A DNA stretch of 64,000 bases from contig NZ_AUFB01000018.1 of the NCBI RefSeq assembly GCF_000426285.1, forward strand, positions 51,743-115,742, read 5' to 3'. The position numbers and the translations under genes are program-made. Below, piece after piece: positions 45,468-54,208 of the stretch; within the stretch, counting starts at the first letter, position 1; every line of letters begins with the position of its first letter. Below the pieces are notes generated by a model. It did not search any database. It worked only from the letters and a program-made list of their open reading frames with translations, and was not told the origin of the DNA. This stretch comes from Rhizobium leucaenae USDA 9039. Its GTDB lineage: Bacteria; Pseudomonadota; Alphaproteobacteria; Rhizobiales; Rhizobiaceae.

Positions 45468-46742
45468 TCATCGGCTTTGCCGCCCCATCGGCCGCATGCT
45501 GTCGACGCCTCGCTCGCGATCGATCCATCCCATGACCGGCGTCACGGCTATGCCATGGATGGCAACGGAAATCAGGATAATCAGAAAAACCGTATCCCAG
45601 ACCACCTCGATCTGGTCGAACGAAGCTTTTCCGGAAGCATAGGCAAGATAATATATCGAGCCGAGGCCCCTGACGCCAAAGATCGAGACGATTGCCTTTT
45701 CCGCAGGCGGTTGGACGGCGCCGATCAGGCTGATCCATCCCGACATCGGCCTGACGACAGCCAAGGTCACTACGGCTACGGCAACGATTCGCCAATCGAC
45801 GTGCGACAGCAGCGACCCTTCGGCGATGACGGAGCCGAAGCAGACAAGCAGGAGCATCATCAGCAAGCGCTCGAGTTGCTCTCCGAAATCGTTAAGCTCG
45901 CCATGGAAGCTGCTGTGTCTTTCGACGCTGCGCAAAGTGAGCGCTGTTACGAAGACCGCGACGAAGCCATAGCCGTGAACGAGTTCCGTGGCAGAATAGG
46001 CAAGACAAGTGAAGGCGAGCGCGGCCAAACCATCTCCGGTCTTGGCGATGCGTCCCGCCTTTGGCACTTTGAAAGTTAGGTATCCGAGGATCCGACCGAC
46101 AATCCACCCCATGCCGATCCCTGCAGCCAGCTTCCAGAGCACGTCGACGGCGAACCAATGCCAGATCCATCCGGCACCGGAGTCGGAAGCCGATTGGGAG
46201 GCAATGGCGATCGCGGCCATGACGAAGGGAAAGCTCAGTCCATCGTTCAAGCCTGCTTCGGATGTAAGGGCAAATCGGATGTCATCTTCCTCGCCCGTTT
46301 GCGGCGGGCCGACCTGGACATCGGCGGCAAGCACCGGGTCCGTGGGCGCGAGTGATGCCCCCAGCAGAAGTGCCGAAGCGGCTCCCAGTCCGAGAACGCT
46401 CCATCCAAGCAGGCTAATTGCGAAAATCGAAAGCGGCATGGCGATGCCGAGAAGCCGCCAGGTGATTGCCCATCTTGTCCAGCCTAACGGTCTGTCGATC
46501 TTCAATCCCGCACCCATGAGGGCCACGATCACGACGAATTCGGAGAGATGTTCTGCCAGCGCCCTGCTCTCGAGCGGGTTCATGCGCGGCAGCGGCGTGA
46601 ACGGCGACCATGCAAGAAGCATCCCGATAACGACGCAGCAGATCGGAAACGAGAGCGGCATGCGCTTCAGCACCATAGGCAGCCATGCCGTCAGCAGCAC
46701 GACTATGCCGAATATGAAGAGCGTGACGACATAGCTGTTCAT
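45468..46742 (-). CDS. Cation:proton antiporter, NhaP/CPA1 type
   Basis: 424 residues from ATG 46742, 5 bases after the stop of the flavodoxin-like gene. About 12 membrane helices. Family features include LLGASLAPTDPVLAADVQVG and LTSEAGLNDGLSFPFVMAA, which carry the acidic ion-binding residues of CPA1 exchangers. It lacks a large cytoplasmic regulatory domain. Likely role: Na+ or K+/H+ exchange in pH or salt homeostasis, co-transcribed with the reductase from an EcfG-type promoter. Confidence 0.9.
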   Translation of the reverse strand: MNSYVVTLFIFGIVVLLTAWLPMVLKRMPLSFPICCVVIGMLLAWSPFTPLPRMNPLESRALAEHLSEFVVIVALMGAGLKIDRPLGWTRWAITWRLLGIAMPLSIFAISLLGWSVLGLGAASALLLGASLAPTDPVLAADVQVGPPQTGEEDDIRFALTSEAGLNDGLSFPFVMAAIAIASQSASDSGAGWIWHWFAVDVLWKLAAGIGMGWIVGRILGYLTFKVPKAGRIAKTGDGLAALAFTCLAYSATELVHGYGFVAVFVTALTLRSVERHSSFHGELNDFGEQLERLLMMLLLVCFGSVIAEGSLLSHVDWRIVAVAVVTLAVVRPMSGWISLIGAVQPPAEKAIVSIFGVRGLGSIYYLAYASGKASFDQIEVVWDTVFLIILISVAIHGIAVTPVMGWIDRERGVDSMRPMGRQSR

Positions 46743-46747
46743 GTCGG

Positions 46748-47851
46748 CTACTTCTGGCGTGATTGCGGTAAATCGGCGCCGGCGGAAATTTGGTGTCCCT
46801 GACGCTTCGCTGCGACCGCTTCGTGAAGTGTCCGAGCAGCGTTGCGGACCTCTTCCTGGATTGCCTGATCTTTTTCGTAAGCCACGTGGCTCGTCGCATA
46901 AGGCTCCCAATAGCCGATGTAGCGATCGATCTCGGCAAGGGGGCCGGCCGGGACGAGTTCCATCGATTTCAGCCAATCGGCGAGACTTCTGCGCACGTTC
47001 TCCGCGCCTTCCGTGTCCCCGTGGACGATCACCGAAAACAATCGGCCTGCCAGATGCCGAGGGTAGGCCCAGCCTTTCATTTCCAGTTCCTTTGCCCCCT
47101 TGGCGTGCTTGCCGTGGGTACTGGTGGGATCCGGATTGCCGCCGTCGGCGCAGACGAGCCGGTCCATCATCAGCTTCAAGGGGGAGGAGGCCTGATACCA
47201 GTGAACCGGGGTGATGATCATGATCCCATGGGCCTCGACCCACATCGGGTAGATATCGTTCATCCAGTCGTGGATCTGGCCGAGCGAATAATTGGGATAA
47301 CAGGAACAAGGCCAGTGGCAGAGGGCCGCCGATGTGGAGAAGCAGGCCTTGCACGGATGGATCTGTCGACCATATTCGGAAGCCAAGCGGCTGAGATCGA
47401 GCATTTCGATTTTGGCGCCGGGCTGCCGTTCGAGGACCGCCTTTGCGGTTTGCAGCAGGCGGTAGCTTTTGGACACCTCGCCCGGGCAGGTGTGTTCGCT
47501 GCGCGAGGAGCCGTTGATAAGGAGCAGACGGATCGGGCCGTTGGGATCGTCATGCCGCTGCTGCGCATTGCCGACGGCCTCCTGCGCCGCCAGCCAGTCC
47601 ACCGCCAGATCATAGCTGGGGTCGGCGAAGCCGGGACCGGCCTTTCTGGTTTTCGGGCTCTTTCTTGAATGGGCGTAGGCGTCCCAAGCGGCGGATGCGA
47701 CCTTCGAAAGCTCAACCTGTAGCTGGCCGTAAGCGGGGTCCTGAAATTGGTTTAGGAAGCGCCGCTTGAACTCGTCTTCGCTCAATCTCGGGCTTGGACT
47801 ACCCTTGCGAGGTTCGAGATCAGAGGCGGAAGCGGACTTATCGGGGGACAT
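46748..47851 (-). CDS. Flavodoxin-like NAD(P)H-dependent FMN reductase
   Basis: 367 residues. After a polar extension of about 105 residues comes the FMN_red flavodoxin fold (IRLLLINGSSRSEHTC; GIMIITPVHWYQASSPLKLM, the flavin-binding loop). A Cys-rich segment (HPCKACFST, then LCHWPCSCYPN) could bind an iron-sulfur cluster, as in iron-sulfur flavoproteins. AGGAGTTTCC precedes the ATG. It is the promoter-proximal gene of a two-gene operon with the antiporter. Confidence 0.88.
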   Translation of the reverse strand: MSPDKSASASDLEPRKGSPSPRLSEDEFKRRFLNQFQDPAYGQLQVELSKVASAAWDAYAHSRKSPKTRKAGPGFADPSYDLAVDWLAAQEAVGNAQQRHDDPNGPIRLLLINGSSRSEHTCPGEVSKSYRLLQTAKAVLERQPGAKIEMLDLSRLASEYGRQIHPCKACFSTSAALCHWPCSCYPNYSLGQIHDWMNDIYPMWVEAHGIMIITPVHWYQASSPLKLMMDRLVCADGGNPDPTSTHGKHAKGAKELEMKGWAYPRHLAGRLFSVIVHGDTEGAENVRRSLADWLKSMELVPAGPLAEIDRYIGYWEPYATSHVAYEKDQAIQEEVRNAARTLHEAVAAKRQGHQISAGADLPQSRQK

Positions 47852-47878
47852 GGAAACTCCTCAGCTAGTGATTTGCTG

Positions 47879-47903
47879 AACGCTTCGGCAAACACAGCGT
47901 TCC
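47879..47903 (-). promoter_or_regulatory. EcfG-type promoter of the reductase-antiporter operon
   Basis: Minus strand: GGAAC (47903-47899), 16 bases, CGTT (47882-47879), exact consensus, 27 bases before the ATG at 47851. Confidence 0.75.
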
Positions 47904-48073
47904 AGGAGAGGCGCGACTTCGATGCCAAGATTGGAAAACGCTCTGGGAATTCAGCCTGGCTACAGCGGGCAAAATCGCATGCACCGTTGGGAACAAACGA
48001 AGTGGCCGGATGTTCGGTGCACGGCGAGCTCGTCCCTTGACTCGCCAACGCGCCGCTCCATCAAGCGGTCGTC

Positions 48074-48180
48074 AGAGAGCCGCCGTTGACCTCGCGCCCT
48101 TTCCACTCAATCAACGGCGGCTCTCTCTAAAGCGCGGCAGGGAATACGCCATGCGCCTTATTCCAACGTTCCCTGCCGCG
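48074..48180. repeat. RIME1-like element: two consecutive large palindromes
   Basis: First palindrome: perfect 16-base arms at 48074-48089 and 48111-48126 (AGAGAGCCGCCGTTGA and its complement) with a 21-base spacer. Second palindrome, 6 bases later: perfect 12-base arms at 48133-48144 and 48169-48180 (CGCGGCAGGGAA) with a 24-base spacer. Total 107 bases. Rhizobium-specific intergenic mosaic element RIME1 is described as about 108 bases with two large palindromes, so size and structure agree. Identity of the bases to RIME1 needs comparison. Confidence 0.65.
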
Positions 48181-48293
48181 TCTGGCGGCAATGTATGAAA
48201 AGTTATCCATGCTTCTTCAACCGCTGCCAGAAACGCGCGGCGCGCCTTGTCTGTCGTCTTATCATCGTGCGCCTCAATCAAAGCCCGCTGCAC
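48111..48293 (-). CDS. Doubtful 60-residue open frame, possibly a DUF982 C-terminal remnant
   Basis: GTG 48293 to TGA 48111. The segment DKARRAFLAAVEEAWITFH resembles the C-terminal end of DUF982 proteins, common in rhizobia, but the N-terminal half is absent, with a stop codon just upstream of the start. Its 3' half coincides with the RIME1-like palindromes, which argues against a functional gene. Confidence 0.25.
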   Translation of the reverse strand: MQRALIEAHDDKTTDKARRAFLAAVEEAWITFHTLPPDAAGNVGIRRMAYSLPRFRESRR

Positions 48294-48325
48294 CCCCAGG
48301 GATGCAGCTCACTTGAGGAAATGAA

Positions 48326-48541
48326 ATGGCCTACACGCAAACCGATCTTGATATGGCCGAGCGCCATATCGCGGAGGGTGAGCAGCACATTTCGGATCAG
48401 GAGATGATCATCACCAAGCTCCGCATCAGGCATCTCGACACTGAAGTAGCCGAAGAAGTGTTGGCAGCTTTCAACGAAATGCTGCAGGTCCATCGCCATC
48501 ACCGCGATGTAATCGCCGCCGGCCTGGAAGGCGATCATTAG
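48326..48541 (+). CDS. Small conserved hypothetical protein
   Basis: 71 residues, ATG preceded by GAGGAAATGA. Strongly charged and His-rich, predicted as two amphipathic helices (DLDMAERHIAEGEQHISDQE; AEEVLAAFNEMLQVHRHHRD). Short proteins of this pattern are frequent in rhizobia and have no known function. Cytoplasmic by composition. Confidence 0.75.
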   Translation: MAYTQTDLDMAERHIAEGEQHISDQEMIITKLRIRHLDTEVAEEVLAAFNEMLQVHRHHRDVIAAGLEGDH

Positions 48542-48638
48542 CCTTTGACCCGCAGCCGTCACGATGAAACGGTAGAACCGGCGGAGAAGCCGTTACAAAA
48601 AGTTTGGCAAAACGGCGCGGCGCTGCAAATGGGAAGCC

Positions 48639-48854
48639 TCATTTCGGCAGTTTGCGGAGCGCGCTCCCTTTATGCGCAGCAATATGATCGGTCTTGTCGC
48701 TCTTGATCTCATACTGCGGATCGTCGGCGGAGGTGTGATGCGTGTGGCCCTTATAATCGAAATCGCGGATGTGAATCTTGGTGATCGTTCCGCTTACGCG
48801 GCCCGCCTCGGAATTCCAGCTCACATGATCGCCAATTTTGAATGCTCTTCCCAT
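48639..48854 (-). CDS. DUF2945 / hypervirulence-associated TUDOR-domain protein
   Basis: 71 residues. FKIGDHVSWNSEAGRVSGTI, then THHTSADDPQYEIKSDKTDH and a C-terminal HKGSALRKL, is the full pattern of the small DUF2945 family, an SH3-like/tudor fold of unknown bacterial function. A near-match EcfG promoter lies 38 bases upstream of the ATG. Confidence 0.85.
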   Translation of the reverse strand: MGRAFKIGDHVSWNSEAGRVSGTITKIHIRDFDYKGHTHHTSADDPQYEIKSDKTDHIAAHKGSALRKLPK

Positions 48855-48891
48855 GGCGCTCTGCTTCCGTACCCAACTTTTTCACGCCGTT

Positions 48892-48916
48892 AACGCAACC
48901 TCTTGCTCCTTGTTCA
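48892..48916 (-). promoter_or_regulatory. Near-match EcfG-type promoter of the DUF2945 gene
   Basis: Minus strand: TGAAC (48916-48912), 16 bases, CGTT (48895-48892), one mismatch in the -35 element. Confidence 0.5.
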
Positions 48917-48957
48917 TTTAACGTGAGATCCGCGACCGCAAGGTGCGGATGGCGCCG

Positions 48958-49272
48958 CTAAAGAGCATGCACCGTGAACTGCAGATAGGTGGCGAGGCTG
49001 ACAGCCGAAAGTCCGACAATGATGACAGGGTGCGGGAGGCTCTTGCTGATGGTTGCAAGCGCCAGACCGAGTAGGACGAGCATTCCCCCCAGCAAAAGGC
49101 CTTTATCGGCAACGGACAGGGCGAGGGCGGACAGGCTGACGGCCGCGGCGACCATCGTTACCGGCATCTGGTTTTGAAGACGCTCGGTTCGGCTCGTGAA
49201 CGTGAGCAGGAACCTGTTCCAGCTCAGTCCGAGAGAAATGCTCAAAAGCAGGGAGGGGAGAATATGCCACAT
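48958..49272 (-). CDS. Small hypothetical membrane protein
   Basis: 104 residues with three or four hydrophobic segments (MWHILPSLLLSISLGLSW; VTMVAAAVSLSALALSVA; GMLVLLGLALATIS; PVIIVGLSAVSLATYLQF). No recognised family. The ribosome site is weak (AAGAGACG). Isolated gene in a group of minus-strand stress-type genes. Confidence 0.6.
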   Translation of the reverse strand: MWHILPSLLLSISLGLSWNRFLLTFTSRTERLQNQMPVTMVAAAVSLSALALSVADKGLLLGGMLVLLGLALATISKSLPHPVIIVGLSAVSLATYLQFTVHAL

Positions 49273-49442
49273 GAAATATCGTCTCTTCTGGTGTCGAGCC
49301 TAAGAAGCAATCTATGTGCCAATGGCGAAAAACGCCTGTTTGCAAGAGCAAGTCGGGGCGCCGCGATGTGTCGCTGCCTTTTTGAAGGTCTATCTGCCTT
49401 TCTGTTCAGCATTCCGGTCGAACCGATAGCCGGCATGAAAGC

Positions 49443-50126
49443 TCATCGGTATCGCACTGCCGTTTGCGTGACGACCACATCCATGGGGATGTCGTGAGCG
49501 AGGGGATGAATGGTGTCGATCTTCTGGGACTCGAAGCCGACGCCGATGGCAAGAGGCTTGCGGCCGAGAGACGCCAGTGTTCTATCGAAAAAGCCGCCTC
49601 CGTAACCAAGCCGGAAGCATCCTGCGTCGAAGCCGACGAGCGGCGCTATGACGATGTCCGGAGCAGCTTCCTTGCCGTCCGCCGGCACCGGTATATTCCA
49701 AACTCCGCGTTCAAGCCGTTCGCCCATTTTCCACGATCGGAAGAGCAACGGCGTGGCTTTGGCGACAACCACCGGCAACAGGCATATGGCGCCACGGGCG
49801 GTCAAACACGCCATCCATCCTCTAAGATCGGGTTCCCCTAAAAATGGCCAGAACAGGCTTACGTGTTTACCGGCAACGTTGGTGACGATCCGGTCGAGGT
49901 GATTGGCAATCGCGCGCGTATAATCTTCGCGATCGGCCACCGGCAATGCCTTGCGCTCATCGATCAGCCTTTGCCGTTGTGTCTTTCGCCACGCAAAGAC
50001 ATCTGCATTTGTCGCAAAGCTCGGCGAAATGCCACTGTAGGCGGGGTCGACCTCATGCAGCATACACGCCGGCGATGCGTATTCATGGGGTGCTTCGTTC
50101 ATCTCTGATCGATCGGACCTTGTCAT
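49443..50126 (-). CDS. 5-formyltetrahydrofolate cyclo-ligase family protein
   Basis: 227 residues from ATG 50126 (MTRSDRSEMNEAPHEY), which has GGGAGGGG upstream. The core starts with FAWRKTQRQRLIDERKALP and has the ATP/substrate motif GCFRLGYGGGFFDRTLA. It converts 5-formyl-THF to 5,10-methenyl-THF. It carries about 45 extra N-terminal residues compared with minimal family members. Divergent from the LysR-type regulator. Confidence 0.9.
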   Translation of the reverse strand: MTRSDRSEMNEAPHEYASPACMLHEVDPAYSGISPSFATNADVFAWRKTQRQRLIDERKALPVADREDYTRAIANHLDRIVTNVAGKHVSLFWPFLGEPDLRGWMACLTARGAICLLPVVVAKATPLLFRSWKMGERLERGVWNIPVPADGKEAAPDIVIAPLVGFDAGCFRLGYGGGFFDRTLASLGRKPLAIGVGFESQKIDTIHPLAHDIPMDVVVTQTAVRYR

Positions 50127-50238
50127 CCGCTCTTTACCCCTCCCGTTTGATGGATTGAGGTGAAAAGCCGCTTGAGCCGCGGCAATGATTTTTATATAGG
50201 GAACGATATGGCAATTTAATTCCTGAATCGAGATCTTT

Positions 50239-51144
50239 TTGGACCTTTCATCGATCGAGATATTCCTCGCCGTCGCCGGCGACCGTAGCGTGACCAAGGC
50301 GGCCAAAGCCGTCGGTCGTGCTCCGTCGAACGTAACGACACGGATTCAGCAGTTGGAGGATTATCTTGGCGTCCTGCTCTTCAGCCGCGACGGCAAAAAG
50401 ATGACATTGACGCGAGAAGGCGAGACGTTTCTGGCCTATGCCAATCGCCTAGCGGCACTGGCGCTCGAGGCCCGGCAGGCGGTAAGGCCTCTGCGGCCTT
50501 CGGGCACATTGCGCGTCGGAACCATGGAGAGCACAGCGGCAAGCCGATTGCCGGCTGCGCTGACCCAATTCAAGCAGATATGGCCCGATGTGTCGCTTCA
50601 TCTGACATTGGGTGCATCGCGCGAGCTCACCCGGGATGTTCTTGGCGAGGCATTGGATTGCGCGTTGATCGCCCGTCCACCCCGGACGATGCTTGACGAA
50701 GAGGCAGATTTTGATGCGGAGCTTGAGCGACTGGAGATGGAACCCGTCTTTGTCGAGGACCTGTTGCTCGTCTTGCCGTCGGGGCATCCACCCATTCGAT
50801 CGGCCGCCGACTTGCGGGTCGGCTCTCTGGCTGCCCTGGAACCCGGATGCACCTATCGAAAGATTGCAGAGAGTTGGGCGCGAAAATCGAGTGGCTTGCA
50901 GACGACGGAACTTGGCTCCTACCATGCGATCCTTGCCAGCGTGGCGACCGGGAGCGCGGCAGGTGTCATGCCGAAATCGGTTCTCGATCTCATGCACTGG
51001 CCGACGAGTTCCCCGACCCATCAACTGGGATCCGTCGACACGATCCTCATCTATCGCAGGAATGATCGGCCAACCGCTTTCGAAGCGTTTCACGAAGTTC
51101 TCAGCGCCGCAAAGGGCCGTGATACAAGGCTGGTGACAAACTAG
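50239..51144 (+). CDS. LysR-family transcriptional regulator
   Basis: 301 residues, start TTG 50239 (no ATG fits the helix-turn-helix). The N-terminal winged helix (VTKAAKAVGRAPSNVTTRIQ) is followed by a LysR substrate domain (GTLRVGTMESTAASRLPAAL). It sits between the cyclo-ligase gene (divergent) and the HPP-domain gene (48 bases downstream, same strand), either of which could be its target. Confidence 0.9.
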   Translation: MDLSSIEIFLAVAGDRSVTKAAKAVGRAPSNVTTRIQQLEDYLGVLLFSRDGKKMTLTREGETFLAYANRLAALALEARQAVRPLRPSGTLRVGTMESTAASRLPAALTQFKQIWPDVSLHLTLGASRELTRDVLGEALDCALIARPPRTMLDEEADFDAELERLEMEPVFVEDLLLVLPSGHPPIRSAADLRVGSLAALEPGCTYRKIAESWARKSSGLQTTELGSYHAILASVATGSAAGVMPKSVLDLMHWPTSSPTHQLGSVDTILIYRRNDRPTAFEAFHEVLSAAKGRDTRLVTN

Positions 51145-51192
51145 CCGGCACGCCTTCTCCACTCACATTCTTTCCCAAAAACTGGTTTTATC

Positions 51193-52311
51193 ATGCAGCA
51201 TCCTGACTCCCGGAAGATGGGACCGAGCCGCTTCCGCTTGTTTTCGCCGATCCTTGCCGGAGCAACCCTGCACGAACGATTGATGGCTTGTCTTGGTGCC
51301 TTGATTGGCATCGGCCTAACTGGCGTCATCAGCGGCTATCTCTTTGGACAAGGCCCCCACCTTCCGTTGATCGTCGCGCCGATGGGCGCATCGGCGGTGC
51401 TTCTTTTCGCAGTGCCATCCAGTCCGCTTGCCCAGCCCTGGTCGATCATCGGCGGCAATACCATTTCCGCCATGATGGGCATCATTGCCGCCTATCTCAT
51501 TCATGATCCGATTATCGCGATCGGCGTCGGCGTCTCGCTGGCGATTGGCGCCATGTCTTTCACCCGATGCCTCCATCCGCCAGGCGGGGCAGCAGCCTTG
51601 ACCGCTGTTCTTGGCGGCCCGGTCGTTGCAGGTTGGGGTTTCTTGTTCCCGTTCGTCCCGGTTGCCTTGAATTCCTGCATACTTGTAGGCCTCGGGTTGC
51701 TGTTTCACAAATTTTCCAAGCGCAATTACCCGCATGTGGTCGCAAAGCCGGCGGAGAATACCCATCAGACGCGTGATCTGCCGTCGGTTCTGCGCGTGGG
51801 CTTCGGGGAAGAAGATGTCGATGCCGCTCTGGCAGCGCTGGACGAGACCTTCGACATCGATCGGGCAGATCTCAGCCGCCTGCTTCGGCAGGTCGAATTG
51901 CAGGCAGCGGTGCGGTCGCATGGAGACATAAGCTGTGCCGATATCATGTCCCGCGACGTCATCGCTATTGGCGAGGGCGCCGAGCCGGATCATGCACGGC
52001 ATCTTCTCCTGAAGCACAATATCCGCACGCTGCCGGTAAAGGATCGGGAAGGCCGCCTGATCGGTACGATCGGGTTGCGGGAACTGTCCGAAAGCATCGA
52101 CAGCATTGCAGGCGCGATATCGAAGCCGGCTGTGGCAGATGCAGCCGATCCCGCGTTATCGCTGTTGCCGGTTCTGACCGATGGACGCACGCATGCGGTG
52201 ATTGTCGTGGACGCCGACCGCCGTGTTCTTGGTCTGATATCGCAGACGGACCTGCTGAGCGCCATGGCGCGTCTCCTTCCAAGCAAAAGTGCGGCGTCGC
52301 TGGTCGCCTGA
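51193..52311 (+). CDS. HPP-family integral membrane protein with CBS pair
   Basis: 372 residues. The N-terminal 175 residues hold four to five membrane helices and the signature SFTRCLHPPGGAAALTAVLG, which names the HPP family; some members have been linked to nitrite transport in chloroplasts and cyanobacteria. The C-terminal half carries two CBS domains (DIMSRDVIAIGEGAEPDHAR; RTLPVKDREGRLIGTIGL), likely binding adenine nucleotides. Confidence 0.88.
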   Translation: MQHPDSRKMGPSRFRLFSPILAGATLHERLMACLGALIGIGLTGVISGYLFGQGPHLPLIVAPMGASAVLLFAVPSSPLAQPWSIIGGNTISAMMGIIAAYLIHDPIIAIGVGVSLAIGAMSFTRCLHPPGGAAALTAVLGGPVVAGWGFLFPFVPVALNSCILVGLGLLFHKFSKRNYPHVVAKPAENTHQTRDLPSVLRVGFGEEDVDAALAALDETFDIDRADLSRLLRQVELQAAVRSHGDISCADIMSRDVIAIGEGAEPDHARHLLLKHNIRTLPVKDREGRLIGTIGLRELSESIDSIAGAISKPAVADAADPALSLLPVLTDGRTHAVIVVDADRRVLGLISQTDLLSAMARLLPSKSAASLVA

Positions 52312-52587
52312 GGCATGGAACGACGGACCACGCCTTTTCTGTGTTGTCGTCGCGAATCCATTCGTCAAACTCGGCGGACACTCGGGGAGGGCAATTCGTC
52401 ACTCGATGCTGCCGTAGAATGTGCGTTGCAGCAAAAAAACATTAAATGCGTTGCGTCGCGCAAAAAGTTCGCTTGACCAATTCGATTTCGGCGCCATTTG
52501 AGCCCACAGCTTTTTCGTGACCGCGCAGGGCTTGCTTCGGCGGGAACCAGATGGAGTTGTAACATCGCAAATGAATCGGATGAAAGC

Positions 52588-54099
52588 TTGAGGTCGCCGT
52601 CTTCCTGGGAAACGGGAAGCGCTGTTCTCGAGTCGGACGAAATCGTCTTCGAACACCTGAGCGAGAACCGTTCCGGCGCGGCGCTGAAAGGGGCGTTCTG
52701 GTCGGCCCTGGACACGCTGATACCGACGGCGTTGAACAGCCTCGTTTTCATCGTCACGTCGCGATATCTGCTGCCACAGGATTTTGGTCTGGTAGCGCTG
52801 GCCTTCAGTATCGTGAGCTTTGCCGCCGGCCTTGGGCCGACCGCGTTTGGCGAAGCGTTGATCCAGCAGAAGACTATTCGGCAGAGCCATCTCGACACGG
52901 TGTTCTGGCTATCGTTCGCGTCGGCCGCAATCCTTTACATCGCCCTTTTCGCGGGATCCCCCTACATCGCGCAGGCCTTGGGCCATAAAGAAATCGTCGG
53001 CCTGCTGATGATTGTCGGCTTGAAGATTTTCTTCGACATGATGATCGTCGTTCCCAACGCCCTTATCGGCCGCACGATGTCCTTTCATCTCGCCGCCGTC
53101 CGCACGGCAATCGCCACGGTGGTATCCGGCCTGGTCTGTCTGGCGTTGATTTTTGCCGGCTTCGGCCTCTGGGCACTGGCGATCGCGCAGATCGCGGCGC
53201 CTGTCGCAGCATGCGCGGCCGCCTTCTGGGGCGCAGGTTGGCTGCCGGGGCTGCGCATCAGGTGGAGCAGTCTGCGCGAGTTGCTGCACTACGGCGTATT
53301 TGCTTCCGGCAATCGTTTCCTCCAGTCCATGAGCCTCGATCAGCTCATCATAGGCACGCTCGTCAGTCCGGCCGCGCTCGGCATTTACAATTTCGCCCGG
53401 CGGCTTTTCGAAATGATCAACAACGTCGTTGCCGGGGGGCTGACCTCGGTCACGCATGTTCTCCTGTCGTCGCTGCAGCATGATCAGAACAAGGTCCGCG
53501 AGGCATTCCTCATGGCAACGTTCGGCTGCTCGCTTGTGTCGTTTCCGGCATTCATGGGTCTTGCCGCCGTTGCCGACGACGCCATTCCGCTGATTTTCGG
53601 ACAGCACTGGGCGGCTGCGATCTGGCCGGTGCGGTTCTTCTGCGTTATCGGATTGATGAGCGGAATAGGCGTCGTCCAGGCATCTTTGATTACCAGCCAG
53701 GGCAGATCGGACTGGTGGTTCTACTACCAGCTCGTGCGAAACATCGTCACGATTGTCACCGTGCTGCTGCTTTATCCATATGGCGTCACCACCATTGTCT
53801 TCGCGCTGATGCTTGAAGTGCTGCTGCTTTGGCCCGTGACGCTTTGGATGGTTTCCCGCCTTATTGCGCTCAGCGTCGGAAATTATTTCGCCCAGTTTCT
53901 GAGACCGATCGCTGCCTATGTCGGAATGCTGGCTGCGGTGCTCGGCGCTTCGGCATTGCTGCAGGATTGGACCCCGGCCTCGCGCTTGGCGATCGAAATC
54001 TCAATCGGCGCAATCGTCTACACAGGCCTGATCTTCATCCTTTGCCGGGAGAGGGCTCTTTTCCTCATGAAGACAATGCTCCGGCGGCGCCACAGATAG
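52588..54099 (+). CDS. Polysaccharide flippase (Wzx/RfbX-like, MOP superfamily)
   Basis: About 503 residues with 12-14 membrane helices and the Polysacc_synt N-terminal pattern (GAFWSALDTLIPTALNSLVF; VTSRYLLPQDFGLVALAFS). No ATG starts this frame: TTG 52588 (MRSPSSWETG) is used here, and TTG 52498 would add 30 residues. It probably flips lipid-linked sugar repeat units across the inner membrane. First of three plus-strand surface-polysaccharide genes. Confidence 0.88.
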   Translation: MRSPSSWETGSAVLESDEIVFEHLSENRSGAALKGAFWSALDTLIPTALNSLVFIVTSRYLLPQDFGLVALAFSIVSFAAGLGPTAFGEALIQQKTIRQSHLDTVFWLSFASAAILYIALFAGSPYIAQALGHKEIVGLLMIVGLKIFFDMMIVVPNALIGRTMSFHLAAVRTAIATVVSGLVCLALIFAGFGLWALAIAQIAAPVAACAAAFWGAGWLPGLRIRWSSLRELLHYGVFASGNRFLQSMSLDQLIIGTLVSPAALGIYNFARRLFEMINNVVAGGLTSVTHVLLSSLQHDQNKVREAFLMATFGCSLVSFPAFMGLAAVADDAIPLIFGQHWAAAIWPVRFFCVIGLMSGIGVVQASLITSQGRSDWWFYYQLVRNIVTIVTVLLLYPYGVTTIVFALMLEVLLLWPVTLWMVSRLIALSVGNYFAQFLRPIAAYVGMLAAVLGASALLQDWTPASRLAIEISIGAIVYTGLIFILCRERALFLMKTMLRRRHR

Positions 54100-54208
54100 C
54101 CATCATAAACCTGCGTTCGGCGCGGCGGCCGAGCGAATGAATCGATTGTCCATTTCCAATGTCCCTGCCGGATGCGCCAGGGCTGATGTGACCGCAAAAG
54201 AGGGAACT

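Larger units (their letters stand above)
47852..48325. other. Intergenic region with EcfG promoter and RIME1-like element
   Basis: 474 bases containing the promoter at 47879-47903 and the double-palindrome element at 48074-48180. A plus-strand near-match EcfG motif (GGAAC at 47990, 16 bases, TGTT) is too far from the next plus-strand gene to assign. Confidence 0.65.

Noticed and set aside
46743..47354. N-terminal extension of the NhaP-type antiporter into the reductase gene
   Set aside because: The extension is antiporter-unrelated, Arg-rich out-of-frame sequence; ATG 46742 starts exactly at the first membrane helix.
49273..49442. 6S RNA gene near the 5-formyl-THF cyclo-ligase gene
   Set aside because: Known linkage in other bacteria prompted a look, but I could not recognise the long interrupted hairpin with a central bubble.
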